NCBI RefSeq assembly: GCF_963576545.1
Contig: NC_083651.1
Coordinates: 12,011,886 to 12,075,885 of the forward strand
Length of the DNA stretch: 64,000 nucleotides
Source: Limanda limanda
Lineage: Eukaryota; Chordata; Actinopteri; Pleuronectiformes; Pleuronectidae
Direction of reading: 5' to 3'
Shown: positions 13,723-26,672 of the stretch, piece after piece
Numbering within the stretch: position 1 is the stretch's first letter
Layout of the letters: each line of letters starts with the position of its first letter
The notes under the pieces: model-generated
The model's database searches: none
What the model saw: the letters and a program-made list of their open reading frames with translations, nothing else
What the model was told of the DNA's origin: nothing
Position numbers and translations under genes: made by a program

Positions 13723-15068
13723 GTGATACAACAGTAATCTCCCTCTCACAGTCTCTAATGGAAAGGATTCAGCTGAGTAGCTTCGAAGGGAAAAAAAAGT
13801 GGAATGTGAAGTGAGAGAGCACTGAGAGGGATGATGGTGTGTTCAGAGAGCAAGGACATAAAGGGAAGAAGAAAGAAATGAGTTTGTATGTCAAGAGAAC
13901 ATGCACACATGAGAGGGAGAAGAAAGGCGGGGGGGGACATTAATACAGAACACGGAAAAAAAAAATGGAAAAAATAAAAGCATGTCACCAGAAATGGCTT
14001 ACCGGCTTCATTTCAACCCCCACTTCACGCTGAAGAGAGAAACACTTTTTTTTTAAAACTTATCCGCACCTACACAATCAAGGATTACTCCCTCTATCCT
14101 CAAAACATGTCAGACTCTAACAAGGCTCCGTCAGACTGGCCCAGCAGCGATAACATGCATGTGGAATTCACACAACACATCTGTTCGTGCGTGCACAGGA
14201 TGGACGCGTAGCTGGACGTGCGTCTTCCGAGGTGCGCTGCAAAATGACACCCTGTAAACTCTATGAGAGTAATTAGTGCGGCTTTGACAAACGAGCGGAA
14301 AATGGCTGTCTTGATGTTCAGCGTCAGCATGTGTGTGTGTGCACAATCGCATTTGTCAGCCGGTGCCGGCGTGCACGCACACTTGTGAGCGAGACTCCAG
14401 CGCCTCCCCTTCTCTCCTCTGCTGTTGTCCTACGTATGTGTGGACACGGTACCCTGTATTTAGGAATGCGTGGGATTGGAGAGAGTAGGAAAGGTTGCGT
14501 TGGGAAAATGCAAATGAGCTGAATGAATCAGCCGATCCAAATGTAGGCTGTGCATTAAGTTATATAAAGGCCGTGTTCCTACAAATGCGCTCCACCTCGG
14601 TGTTGATCCCTCCGCTGTAGGGTCGACTGAGAGCGCTGACTGTGTTGTGCCACAGTTTAATGAAATGGATTGTAATGATCTTTTTAAACACAGACAAATG
14701 TACGTGGAGTTCCTCTTGTTTTACACAACCTGTGTTTGATCTGCTAATAATGCTCCAGTCAGACAGTAAGGCTAACTATAAGAGCAGCATTAATCCTGAC
14801 ACTCTCTTACTCTGGAAATGTTCTTTTTCTGTTCTCACATGGTCAATATTTTCTTCTCAGTCGTGGCCCTGTTCTGGTATCAACGTCCGCCCCGAGTGAT
14901 CCGATCAGGTATACCTTGCCTGCTTCATATACAAAAAAATATGTCCATTATTTCAGTAAGCAAAAGACCAAATGGTGATGAGTGTGTAGTGTGAGAAGGA
15001 GAGGGAGGGATCCTGCAGTGGCTGAGTGAATTAATGCCAGATACAATGAAATAAGGTTCTTCTCAATT

Positions 15069-15184
15069 GTGATCGGATCACAAAAACCACATGTTAATAC
15101 CAGGTGGCACAGGGCCGCCCTCAGAATGTGATCTGACTGATCCGATCTCAAATGCATCCATTCACATTTGTTCTCAGAGCTCTG
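15069..15184. repeat. dispersed repeat fragment with GATCGGATCAC motifs
   Basis: Contains ATCGGATCACAAAAACCAC, an ACATGTTAATACCAGGTG stretch and CTGATCCGATCTCAAATGC. The pattern is typical of a small fish DNA-transposon repeat. The 146-codon open frame beginning here (15091-15531) has no recognisable domain and is probably chance. Confidence 0.4.
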
Positions 15185-15847
15185 TTATACGACAGAATCC
15201 TAAGCTTGGTTATTGGATATTTCCCATCACTCTGGAAGTCATAGTTAAAACCCCTGAAGGTTTTATCTGCCTTATACCTTCAATTTCTTTTTTTTTTCAA
15301 ATCAGAGAACCAGATATTTTATTAGACTTTCACCCTGTCATCGAGCTAGTTTGTTATTGGCCCCTTGGCAGCACTTTCACAGCTCTGTTTACTGTGCATA
15401 CGCTAACAAATAGACCAATATACTTAGATTTTGCGAGCAGAAGTTATACATCTCATCTTTTATTATCCATCAGGGACATGTTTGTAGCATATGAATTTGA
15501 GCTAGCTTTGTGTTTCTATCATACAGCCTAGAGGCCAACAGCAGGGCCGGTTATTACTGATATTGATCTACAGAAAATAAGCTTTGTTTGAACGCAGAAA
15601 AATATTGTGAAGGTAGATAGTTCCCTCTGAGTTATCACAGGTGCTATTCAAAGGCTACCTGCTGCTACCGACTTTTAACTTGGGGTGTTTTGTTACTCAA
15701 TGCATGGAATGATACGGTGAATCGATCAATACACTCAAACGGAGTTTAATCATTTCAAAAATGTTTCACCCTCAAGTGGATAATGCAAATGGGGAAAATG
15801 ATCAGTGTTCTCCTTGACTCTCCAGAGATAGTTTGGGGTTAACCTGA

Positions 15848-16024
15848 GACTCTAAATTGAGTGCTGGTGCGGGGGGTTAATGGCTGTTTGTCTCTGTATG
15901 TTGTCCTTGTGATACGCCTGCAACCTGTCTGCCCCGCCTCTTGCCCAACGTCAGCTGGGATGGGCTCCAGCTCCCCCCACGACCCTCGGATGATAAGCAG
16001 AAGAGAAAATTGGTGGATGGATGC
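15848..16024 (+). repeat. L2-type LINE/SINE tail
   Basis: Shows GACTCTAAATTGA, CGCCTGCAACCTGTCTG, CCCCGCCTCTTGCCCAACGTC, GGGATGGGCTCCAGC and a terminal GGTGGATGGATG. This series is the conserved 3' tail shared by many fish L2-type LINEs and SINEs. Confidence 0.75.
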
Positions 16025-16480
16025 AGAAAATTGTATTCCCACACAGGGAGGAAAGAATCGCTCGGGGGGCGTTCTAGCAGCTCTAGACCTATGCATAAGT
16101 GATGTTTAACCTGATTTCCTTGGGAGGGTAGTCAACATGGCCGTCTCCAAGTACACACAACCGAGTAACATGATTGGTCTTGAACGATGACGCTGTACTT
16201 GTGGACGTCTGCACATGTATGTTATTTGTGAATGCTGCTTCCTTTGGTCTATGCGGTCGTGGTCTATGTTTTCCTTTGTGTTGCGAGTGGGAAGAGCCAT
16301 TAATGAGATCTGCCCTGAGGAACGGCCTTCATACTGTATGTGCTCTGACACCCATTTATTCTAATTGAGGACATATTGACGTGCATGAGAAGGTAATGAT
16401 CAACACAGGTTATTATTCACATGTCTCTGGGATTCACACAAGGCCCAAATACATTTAGATGGACAGAGATAAGAGAAGTC

Positions 16481-16530
16481 TGTGTGTTTGTGTGTGTGCG
16501 TGTGTGTGTGCGTGTGTGTGTGTGTGTGTT
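16481..16530. repeat. (TG)n microsatellite, imperfect
   Basis: TG run with TTTG and CG interruptions. Confidence 0.93.
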
Positions 16531-17589
16531 TGTTCCTGTTTGCGGTGGCTCATTAGTTATCTGTCAACAGCAGTCAGAATAGAGCGCTCAGAATCTAGTG
16601 ACAGGAAGAGATTAAATCAGTAGATGAGAAATAATTCTAATATAGACACGAGCACACAACGGTGTCTATAATATTCCCATTATAACAAGGATTTCAGCTC
16701 ATATCATGTTGAATTAATTATTCCTGGAACAGAGCCTCCTCGCTTCTCTTTAAAAACACATATTATTGCGAAAGACAATAACGACTGGTGGCAATGTGTT
16801 GCTGAAGCTTCTTGAAGCTGCATTATAAACAACACTTGCTCACACTGATGTCTTTGTTATTCCCTACACTTTGGTAGATTTCTGTATTTTTTACTTCCCG
16901 TTGTGCCAGTAAGCAGAAGGCTTTCAGTGCCTCTACAGGACAAACAGCGATGCCTCTGCAGGCAGTCAAACGCGGCATGATTTATTCCAGAGTCTTGCTC
17001 GACTGTACTGCATTACACTCATGGGCATACGCGCACACACGCACAGTTAAATCATGTATATTTAGCATGCAGCTGTATTGATCGTTGCAGGCATCTCAGG
17101 ATGGGGGGAAATCTGCAATAGTCTGAGCATATCTTCTTACGTGAAACGGCCTGTATAGTGTGTAAGCTAACAACACTTATTCTTACAAGTGATTACATCA
17201 GCCGCACACACTCTGGTTCAAGATATGTGATTGGAGTTGGCTGTTTTACTTTAAATATTCCAAGCAGATTCTTAAGAGCTTCAGAGCAGCGAAACGCATG
17301 CTTGAGATAATGTATTTGTGGCGTTCCCTTTCCTGTAGCCTGATGTGTACGGCACACGTCACACACGTTTGACACATGAGAGGTGACTGCTTGTCATGAA
17401 TGCGTGTCCCCGTCCTGATGTCGTTGGTAGTTTCTTCCTCGTTCATCACCGCTCTTATTCTGAGTAAACTAACTTCAACATCACACTAGCTGCTTTTGTC
17501 CCTCAGTGTAATTGTGTTTAATCCATTTTTGGCACCCCTCTTTCCCTCTCTGTTTCTCTTCAAAGACTAATATCTAATCTTCCATTTCA

Positions 17590-17590
<1 letters not shown>

Positions 17591-17638
<48 letters not shown>
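17591..17638. repeat. (CA)n microsatellite
   Basis: Uninterrupted CA run, likely polymorphic. Confidence 0.97.
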
Positions 17639-17640
<2 letters not shown>

Positions 17641-19235
17641 GGCAGTCGTGTGTCTATGGCTTCAGAGAACATTACATCGCTAACATTCATTTCCTACAGA
17701 CTGAACCATAACTACCAATTCTCAAACCTTAAAACTTCACCTTAAAATGATATAAGTCACCCTACAGAGATTTGTGTTTTGTGCCCATAAGCATCCATAT
17801 AAAAATATGTAGGTCCCCACAACATGAGTCATTACTGGAACGGGTACTGTGCAATAGGACTGGCCCTCGGGAGTCAGAACAAAGCAGATGCTGTTAATCG
17901 AACCTGCAGTGAGAAGGGGTGAGGGGAGGGGGAGGGGGGAGGGGTTGCCTGGGGTGAGAATGAAAGGTCTTTGGAGGAGTTGGTGTAAAAGCATTCAAGT
18001 GCTCCATTCTGCTGCTTCAGGATCAACATGTGACTAATTGGAGATACTGTCTTCATCTAATGTAGGAATTCGTTTTTGCATTGGCTAATAAACAGTCAGA
18101 CTGTTATTGTATGTGTGTAAATAGTCTAACTCCAAAGCTGAAAATATGTTTTAGGTTTAAATTGCCAAAGCTTGAACTCTAGGGATAAGGGCCGAATACG
18201 TTCAGCTTTACACTCATAAATGGATTGAAAAATAAGCATCACTGTTCAATTTTGATCCACAAATTATGATTTTCTCCAACACACTGTAGTCACAGCAAAG
18301 ACCTGCTATAAAGCTTTAGCTAAAAACACTCAGGCTTGCAAACAGGCACAACCTCTTGCAAAAACTCGCTTTCAGTCATAAACATTTCAAATACATTATT
18401 GTACATTTAAGACTAAAATGTTGCCTGTGAAAGTAACATTATGCGGTTATGTACAGAAAAAACATACAAACAAAACAAATATTGTCAAATTGCATATAAG
18501 ACAGATCATATCTTAAATTACACAAACATGTTTGACAAAACCTAATCCATTTCTTGGTTTTCATGTGTAATCCCAGGTTTTGATACAACTAGCAGTGAAT
18601 CAAAGCCACAAAGGGATGTTTACAAATTAATTCTCTCTTTGGAATATAAGTTATAATAACATTTACGGGATATGTGGTGATATGATTATATTTTTAAGTT
18701 CTTAAATGTATTTCAAAGCAGTAGGATGTTATTATATTTATATAAACTGCATTAGATAAACCGTCCCCCATGTTTCCAGCAGTATCTTATGATTTGGCAG
18801 ATTGCATTGTCTACTGGAGCGTAACCAATAGGTACAGTTCCTGTCACTGACAACACATGTTCTCTATCTTTCCTTCGCTTTAGTGATAACACATCATTAT
18901 TTCCAAACATCCCACATTTTATCTTACTTAATCCATGCAGTCAAAAATTATGGCTTTTAAATCTGTGGGGAAAAAATAATTATCAGGTCATCAAGCTGGC
19001 AGACATCTCAATTATGAAAACGTTCTTTAGCTAGTGTGAACTGAATACATAATGCAATTATACAGTTAAATCATCTATTGTATTCATGTGGATTCAGTGA
19101 ATCTATATTAGATTCACTAGTTATTCTTTCTGTATTGATCTTGTTTTTTGATTCTTACTTGGGGAGACTTTACCAGGGGTTGATGCCCTCACAGCCACCA
19201 GGAACACTAATACACACAAATTAATGGGCCAATTC

Positions 19236-19450
19236 TCTGGGGGAGGAAGGTTAAAGAGCTCTGATGTCCGAAGGGAGCTCAGAGTATAGTGCTGCTCTTT
19301 TGATTGATAAGGATGCCTCCCGGGACTCCTGGGCACGCCCAACTGGTAGGAGGCCCAGGACAAATTGGAGATAGTATATGGGAACATCTCAGGTTCCTTC
19401 AGAAGGAGATGGAAAATGTTGCTGGAGAGAGGGAGGTCTGAAGGACCTGC
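19236..19450 (+). pseudogene. L2/Rex1-type LINE ORF2 3' fragment
   Basis: DNA pattern: a region around GAAGGGAGCTCAGAGTA, then GGATGCCTCCCGGGACTCCT, then a stretch coding for WARPTGRRPRTNWR. This matches the end of the ORF2 of fish non-LTR elements, where a GRRPR-type motif precedes the stop. It is truncated and lacks the endonuclease and reverse transcriptase cores. The minus-strand open frame over the same DNA (19121-19516) is a shadow of it. Confidence 0.6.
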
Positions 19451-20879
19451 TGTCATTTCCAATAGAAACAATTTCTTTTGAAAAGATGTCATGTTATAAG
19501 CATGGATTTGGGGCACAAACGTCTCCTCACTGACTACTGCAACTGGATGACCTTGTTACAACCAAATTTGCAAAGGTTGTTACGAGTATACTCAACCAAG
19601 CAGTATGTATTACACAACAGTAATAGCATTTAAAGTAAAGTCAGTGGACAAATAAATTCCTGTTTTTGAGTTCCCAGGTATCAAACTGTGTTTATTTATG
19701 AGATGTTTATAGTCAACGGGCGTCATGTTGTTTTGGGATCAATAGAAAAGGTTGAAGGGTTCAGATGATCTTTTCTCAGTGGCATTAAGCTGCCCTCTGA
19801 TCTCAACTGCTTTCATCTGGAAACAAACAATGGCATCATCACCAATTATGGCTATGATTAGTGTATAAGCCTTATTTAATGGAAGAAAGATGGAACTAAA
19901 AGACGAGGAAACTGCGCAGCTCAGAAAACAACTGAGAGCGTGCATGCAGGGTACAAAGAGCGGTGGCGTATTGATGACACTGTTGCCTTTGTTGTGGTCC
20001 TTGAAAAGTCGACGGAACCCTCGCATCATGATCCTGTTAGCGATCAGCGTGAGTCATCATCAACGGCTAGCCATGTTTGACATCACGCCATTACCTCACA
20101 TAAAAAAAACACATTGCATAACCTTGCACAGATGGAGCATCTCGTTTAATCTACTGCACCTCTGAAACTACACCTGCCATATTTTAGTCTCACGACAGTT
20201 GTCTTTCGTAGCCGAGTTTCAACCTTGAGATCCTCACTGTGCCTTTGTCAATCAAAGCCAGCATGTAATTCCTCACATGTAAGTCTAACAAAGAACACAT
20301 GTAGATTCAGTTTGGTTACTGTATGTCTGAGTGAGGTTGCGGGAAAGTAACTGTGATTTGTTGGGAAGCCGAGTGTATTTTATGTAACAGTGCAGAGTCG
20401 ATCAGAGAGCAGAGCATGACCTATTTTTAAGGCTCTGTGGAGACAATGTTTTTGTTCTGTGCACTGGAAACTATGACTCCTGCTCCTCATAACCACTTTA
20501 CACAGCTTATGGTGCAGGGGAAGGTTGAGCCATGGAGGACTGACAACTCACCGCTCTTACAGATAGTCATGGGAAGCTGCTGCTAAATTAGACTCCTGTA
20601 TGTGCACTCAACCTGCCAGTAATCCTGTGTGTGACACGGCGATTACACTGGAATGTTTGCCTTTGTTTTTTATATAGAACGGACTGGGTCTTATTGTATT
20701 TTGCCTCTGCTGGTCACTGTCCTCATCACACTCTCTAAGGCCTGCAGTAAACTACTTATATAATCAAGATCGTGCCCTTCTGGTGGGAAGTATAATATTT
20801 CATAAACCTCGCCACCTTTTTCAAATATGGTTTCTGTCCTATAGCTGGAATTGTGGTTGGGTTCAGCCGGGTTGTTTTT

Positions 20880-21133
20880 TAGTGGAGTCGGCAGGCTCTC
20901 TCCTTGTTGAGTTTTTTTTTGAGTTCTCTAGGTTCTCCCGGGTTTCTGGCCTCCTCCCACAGTCCATCGACATTTAGGGACCCTGAATTCTCTTTAGGTG
21001 TGAGTGGATGTATGTCTCTGTTGGTCTTGTGAATGCTGGTGCAACTCATCTACCCAATGTCTGCTTGGTATGGCTCCAGCTATCCCTGCAGCCCTCAAAA
21101 CCATAAGGGGGTTAGATAATGGATGGATGGATT
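20880..21133 (+). repeat. L2-type LINE/SINE tail, longer copy
   Basis: Contains TTCTCCCGGGTTTCTGGCCT, CCTCCCACAGTCCATCGACA, GTGTGAGTGGATG, TGGCTCCAGC and an ATGGATGGATGG end, in the usual order of the fish L2-tail consensus. It is more diverged than the copy at 15.9 kb. Confidence 0.7.
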
Positions 21134-24100
21134 TCTGTCACTTTAGCTAGTTCTAATGACATCTGATGCATTTTCAAGTTGTCATGTTTCCGGTTGGCAG
21201 CTGAGTCTGGCCCGCAATTGGTCAAGCTTGTGTGTCGGTGGGATCTTGATACCACTCCACAATCACGACTGTGCCTGTAGATGATATAATATCGGTGTAA
21301 CCAGCTGACAAAACACCCAAAGAGTCTTAATGATCCCACTGCTGGTGAAGTGAGGCCAGTTCACTGTCTTTCTCTCTCCTGTGTGTGTTTGTTTAGTCCA
21401 AATACCGTTTTCTATGTTTGGAAATGTTCAAACCATTGAACCGCTTGTGTTTGAGGAGCTGATGTTATCCGTTAGCCAACATCTAACACTTTTTTTTACA
21501 TTTACTCATTGTTTAATTAACCTTGTTGCCAAATACCATTGTAGCTTTACATGTTGAGTCTGTACTATAAAACTTTGACATTGCAGTGGGTGACTTTACA
21601 ATGTGACTTTATTACAATGAACATGGGCACTTTATCTGAGCCAATCCTACATAGACCATCCTGCTGCTTTATTAACACATAAGTCCACCGAATAACTTTT
21701 AATCCGAACCTGAAAATAGTCCTCAACAAATCAATGTTTATGTAATTTTGAGTATTTTTATCCTAAATCTACAGTAACAAAACCATACTAAACCATTCTA
21801 AATCCAAAAAAACATCATACCATGTGGGGTCAAGGGAAGTGAGAGTGTATTTTATTCTTCATCGTTCTCTATATTTACTTTTGTCCCTCCTCTCTATGAC
21901 GTCATCCTTTTCTCTTCCTACCTCTCTCTTTGCCACCTCTCTGTTTCTTTGCCTCCTTTTCTTCTCCATCGATGCTTACGTAAAGCGGTGTGAAGGCTGG
22001 GCTGTGTGGGCCGCAGAGAGGAGGAAGGCCTCACCTCTTTCTGAACTGTCATTCACTGTGGAGCTTCCAAGTTCAGCAGCCTCGCAAACCTCCTCAGCCA
22101 GCTCAGTGTGTCAGAGAACAGGACTATTTATGAACCCACCTCCGTCGCTCGGCACATGAAAATCCCAACACCTTCTGTTGCTTAAATGTTCTACTCCCTA
22201 CAGAATCATAAGAATTTTTAAGATATGGATGTTATTTTCTATAGGTGCTGTTTGTGTTATTGTTTGTCTTTGGTTTGATCTGTTTGTATTATCGGTTAAC
22301 CTTATGATACATGTATGGGTTGAATGAACAACACACACATGCATATTCAAATTGATTTCTTTAATATCAATATTGTATTTTTGTTTGAGCAACAGTTTAA
22401 AAAAACCTAATGTATTAAATTCACAATTATTACTCTCACTTTGAGAGGCTATATTACACTACTGCATTATCCATTGAGTCATTGCTTGGACTTTTTTTGA
22501 ATACGTTCATTTTGGGCTTGTTTGAACTTTATGAGTTTATTTGATCCCGTTTTACTGTGTACTGTTTAAATAATATATTTCATTATACCGATATATAAAA
22601 TTCTGATACTGATTAATTGGCCATTATACTTTTTTTTTTTTGCAGCGATTTTAAAGATGTTATCGAAACCGTATGACAGAAATATCATTGAGGCTTTAAC
22701 CATAAACTTTATCATAAATAATAAAAGAAATAGACAACACAAACACAACCAAATATTTAGACCTTAAAATATGAAAATAAACAATAAAAATCTTTGTGTA
22801 AAGTAAAAAAATTCATATTGGCAAACACACAGTTACCGATATGTCTGTTAATACTCGCATTGGTCCAAGAATAATTTCCCCATGAGGACAATAAAGTATT
22901 ATTGATTTCTATCGGCTGATTTTATTGGAATCATATTATATAATAATAAGAAGAAGGAATAATAACTTGGTTGTATATTTCTCTGTTGGAATCCATGACA
23001 CAATGTTAAAGAACCTCCCAGAGTCTAATATCGCTATTTTCATTTATAAACCAAGCACATGCATCATAGATGTCTGGTTACTGTTTGATTACTAAAAGTT
23101 AATCCACACCCGCCAGCCAATCACACATTTTCAGGAACCATGGCGAAATAACAACATGATTTATCTGAAGGTTGATAACACATCCACTCTATTGGCGACA
23201 CCTTTTCAAAAAAGGAAGAGCTCGAGCTCCAAAGCAAAACAGGTTTTCTCTCACAGCACGCACCGAACACACACATGAATAATGGCTGAACGGGAGCAGC
23301 AGGTTCTGGTTTTAATTTCCATCAGTGTTGATCTCGGAGACGCTGTATGAAGACAGCGTGTCACTTTATAAGGTGGATGGATGGGATTAGTATCAGCACT
23401 TAACAAATGAAGAACATCCTTCATACTAATCTTCCGGCTGTCAGACATGAGCGAGGCAGGGGAGGCCGCTGCTCCCTCGCTCCAGATCAGCTTACTGCTA
23501 ATGACACGCCCACTCCGGCTCTGCATCCCACCGCAACCAACACAACAATAACTGCGCGGCTGCACCGACACAACGGGCCCGTTATAACTCAGCCAAATGA
23601 AGCAATATGAATGTTGATTATGCATCTGATACGTTGAGTTATTAGATGTAGATTTCTGTCTTCCTTCATGAGGAATGTGAACCCTAACAAATTTCTTCAA
23701 CCTTTATACGAAAGTCATCCATATAGTACGTTTTTGTACCTCCCACCCCCCGAAGTTTGCTGTTCAATTAAAAAACTTTGGCTGCAGAGAAAATCAGTCA
23801 CAGCGTGTTATTAGTCATAATACAAATTCATGCAAAATCATTCACAGCAAACTGATAAATTGGCAAGCATCTCTCACTCCTCCTCCTTCTGTCACTCCAG
23901 GCTAACAGTGCTCTGTCCTTCTCTCTGTGTCTCATGACCCTCAGTAACTTGCTGCCTTCAGCCGCCGCACCTGCTTTTTGTGTTTGCATTTGTCCTTTCT
24001 CTCCGCTGCTACGGATGGCTGATTGGAGATTTCTCCCTTTCCTCTCCATCACGCTGACATTCCCTTTTCCAGAACGTAGCCTCGGCCCCGCACCCTGGTC

Positions 24101-24473
24101 GTTTTGAACTGTTATGTAGCTAAAGGGAGAGAAAGTGAAGCCACAGAATCTGATTAGATTCTGTTTTCGTGCTGACAACAAGGTGAAAGGAATGTTGGGT
24201 AAACGTTGTAGATTAGTTTATTTAGCTTGAAGACAAACGATATCCTGTAAAATATTTAAGATTCTTCATTATTTTTGTATGGCTGTTGACAACAGTGAGA
24301 CCCCCTGAGATTTAGAGAATGGACTGAAGATGTTTGACAGATATATAAAGGGAACACTGCACAAACATATGAATGTACAAATATAGAAAATGTCAAGGTC
24401 TAAAACAAAACGTATTTGTATATAAAAATCAGGCCTTGACTATCACTATTAGTGTTATTCTCTATACTTCTTA

Positions 24474-24728
24474 TCATTTGAGGCTTGCAGGGAGCTGGAG
24501 CCAATATCAGGCGACTATGTGAGAAACATCCTGGACAGGTCGCCAGCATATTGCAGGGATGACAGACAAAAAAAAACATTTTACACTCACAGTCACAGCT
24601 ATGGTGCATTTTAGTGTCATCAATTAACCGAAGCTGTGCAGAAACTCCACACAGATATTCCTGCTCCCAGGTTCCAACCCAGAAACTACTGTCAGTGGTG
24701 CAGTGAAAAATGCTCTCGCTGTCACTAG
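24474..24728 (-). repeat. L2-tail SINE-like copy (minus strand)
   Basis: The plus strand shows GGAGCTGGAGCC, CCTGGACAGGTCGCCAGC, ACACTCACAGTCACA and AACTCCACACAGA in the reverse-complement order of the fish L2-tail consensus. A stretch near 24670 resembles a tRNA-type B box in reverse. Confidence 0.7.
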
Positions 24729-26338
24729 ATCCCACGAACTGAGCCTGGTTGTGTTACGTCTGCTTTCGACTCCTGATTGGAAAGGCACCCACACAAACCC
24801 GTGTTTGTTGCCTCAACCTCATCTGCAACCTTTTTACTCTCCAGACAAACGGGGCCATCACTGTTACACATGAGGCCGCGGCTCTACACCGACAGAGAGG
24901 GAGTGTCATTGACTACTTTCCTCTGTAATTATAGAACTTGTGGCTGGCAGCTTGGGTGCACTGATAATGCGTCTTTGCCTGTCTCTCTCAGCCATTAGCC
25001 CAAAATGAACCGGAAACACTTGATGCATGAGCGACAGAGTGCAAGCAGATGTTGCAGCGGCTGTCTGCAGACGCCCCCCCTGCCACTTACACAGAGAGAA
25101 ACTACACCTCTCTACAGGACTGCTTGTTTCACACACATGAACACAGTCGTGGTGGGTTTGTTTTATTTTATGAGTCTACAATTTGGGCTTCTTTAGTAGT
25201 TGAAAGGTTCAGTGATATTTTGGGGTATTTTAGCCTTTATTTATGTGACAGACTTTAAGCTTGAAAGGAGGAAAGAGAGCGGGGATACAATGAGAGAATA
25301 TTGGGAACATCAAATGTGCTGTTACTGCGTAGGACTTCTTCATGTTCAGGCCAATTGAAACACTGAGTGGAAAGAATGATACCCTGTCATTTAAATGAAT
25401 GGGACTACTCTATTGATGCTTACAGAGTGCAAATTGGAGTGCATTTCAAGCTTTGTTATTTTATGCGCCCTAACCATCTTTAATCTATACCACTGTATAC
25501 TTGTACTGGTGAGACCGCCTACTCATGCAGCAATATTATTTCTTGTTATTATTGCTTAGGGCAGTGTGTATGTCTTCATTGATAACAGTATGTAGGATTG
25601 CTGTGTTTGTGAAAAGGTGGCAGCCGTGTGTGTATGTAAGCAATAAGCATGTTACTGTTTTAAAAAGAGATAATGTGTCCACGACAAATTTCATGAAGGG
25701 GGGCTGGAGCCACACCACCATTAGGCTACTTCCTCAGAATGAAGTTAAAGGATTTCCTTTTTTTAAATCGGTTTTATTGGTCTGATGATGAATGTGATTC
25801 CGTGGCCAAGTTGTAGATGGGTTGTGGTGCAGCAGGGCTTCATATCTCAGAGTGGGGGTTGTTGGAACAAACAAAACAGTATAGACTCACACTATAATGA
25901 CATTACATCCCACATAAATATTGCCAATTAAATAATTGTACTCAATATTAGAGGCTGCAACCAGACCAGCAGTCTCCTGGAAAAAAGAGATCACTGTGGC
26001 CAATCTCCTTTATTATTCACAGAACAACAGCAGCATCATGGCATAGACATGGAGTGTTTAGCTGCCACAGTATGAAGTGGGTGGATTTAACAGTCCAGCC
26101 CATGGCTGTGTGGGTTCTTGTGCGATTTCACTGAATTCTTAATGTATTTCTGCTATTCACTGCTGTAACAATGACCCTTCACCCTCAAAGGCAGTGTATG
26201 CGACATGTTTGTCAGTCAGCAAAGCTCACCCTTCTGTTCATCTGCTCCTTAGAACCAGGGACAAGAAGTACTGACTTCACCTGCCTTAAAAAGAGCCACT
26301 AATACACTATCAGAATTATTATTAGGCTTTGCTGTCAC

Positions 26339-26672
26339 GATGGATGGATGGATGGATAGATGAGATGGACAGATTCAAGAGATGGGGGAATACGATGGAT
26401 CAGTGGATAGATATAATAAATAAATGGATAGATACGTTATTATCGAGTATGGATCAATAAAAGATGTATGGATTGATTCAATAGATTGGATGGATGGATG
26501 TATAATGGATTGGATGGATGGATTCAATGGATACGATATGATACACTCAATGGAGCGATTGATAGATGGATGGATTCGATAAATAGGATAGATCGATCGA
26601 TAGATTGATAGGATAGATGGGATAGATGGCTGGATACGACGGATAGATATAGTAGATAGATAGATAGATAGA
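26339..26672. repeat. degenerate (GATG/GATA)n region
   Basis: About 330 bp of decayed GGAT/GATA tetranucleotides. The best-preserved runs are at each end. The minus-strand Tyr/Ile/Ser-rich open frame (26547-26801) is a repeat artefact. Confidence 0.9.

Larger units (their letters stand above)
7317..15068. other. intergenic, no supported gene
   Basis: Contains two hairpins (9.5 and 11.5 kb) and short TG/CA repeats. The frame at 13079-13471 (130 codons) has no recognisable domain. An octamer-like ATGCAAAT (about 14508) and a TATATAAAGG (about 14562) lie close together, but no transcript can be tied to them. Confidence 0.55.

Noticed and set aside
15091..15531. 146-codon plus-strand open frame
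   Set aside because: It begins in a dispersed repeat, contains no recognisable domain, and has no splice or start context.
19121..19516. 131-codon minus-strand open frame
   Set aside because: Antisense shadow of the LINE ORF2 fragment on the plus strand.
23251..23700. 149-codon minus-strand open frame
   Set aside because: No motif, no homology I recognise and no neighbouring exon-like sequence. A frame this long is possible by chance in 64 kb.
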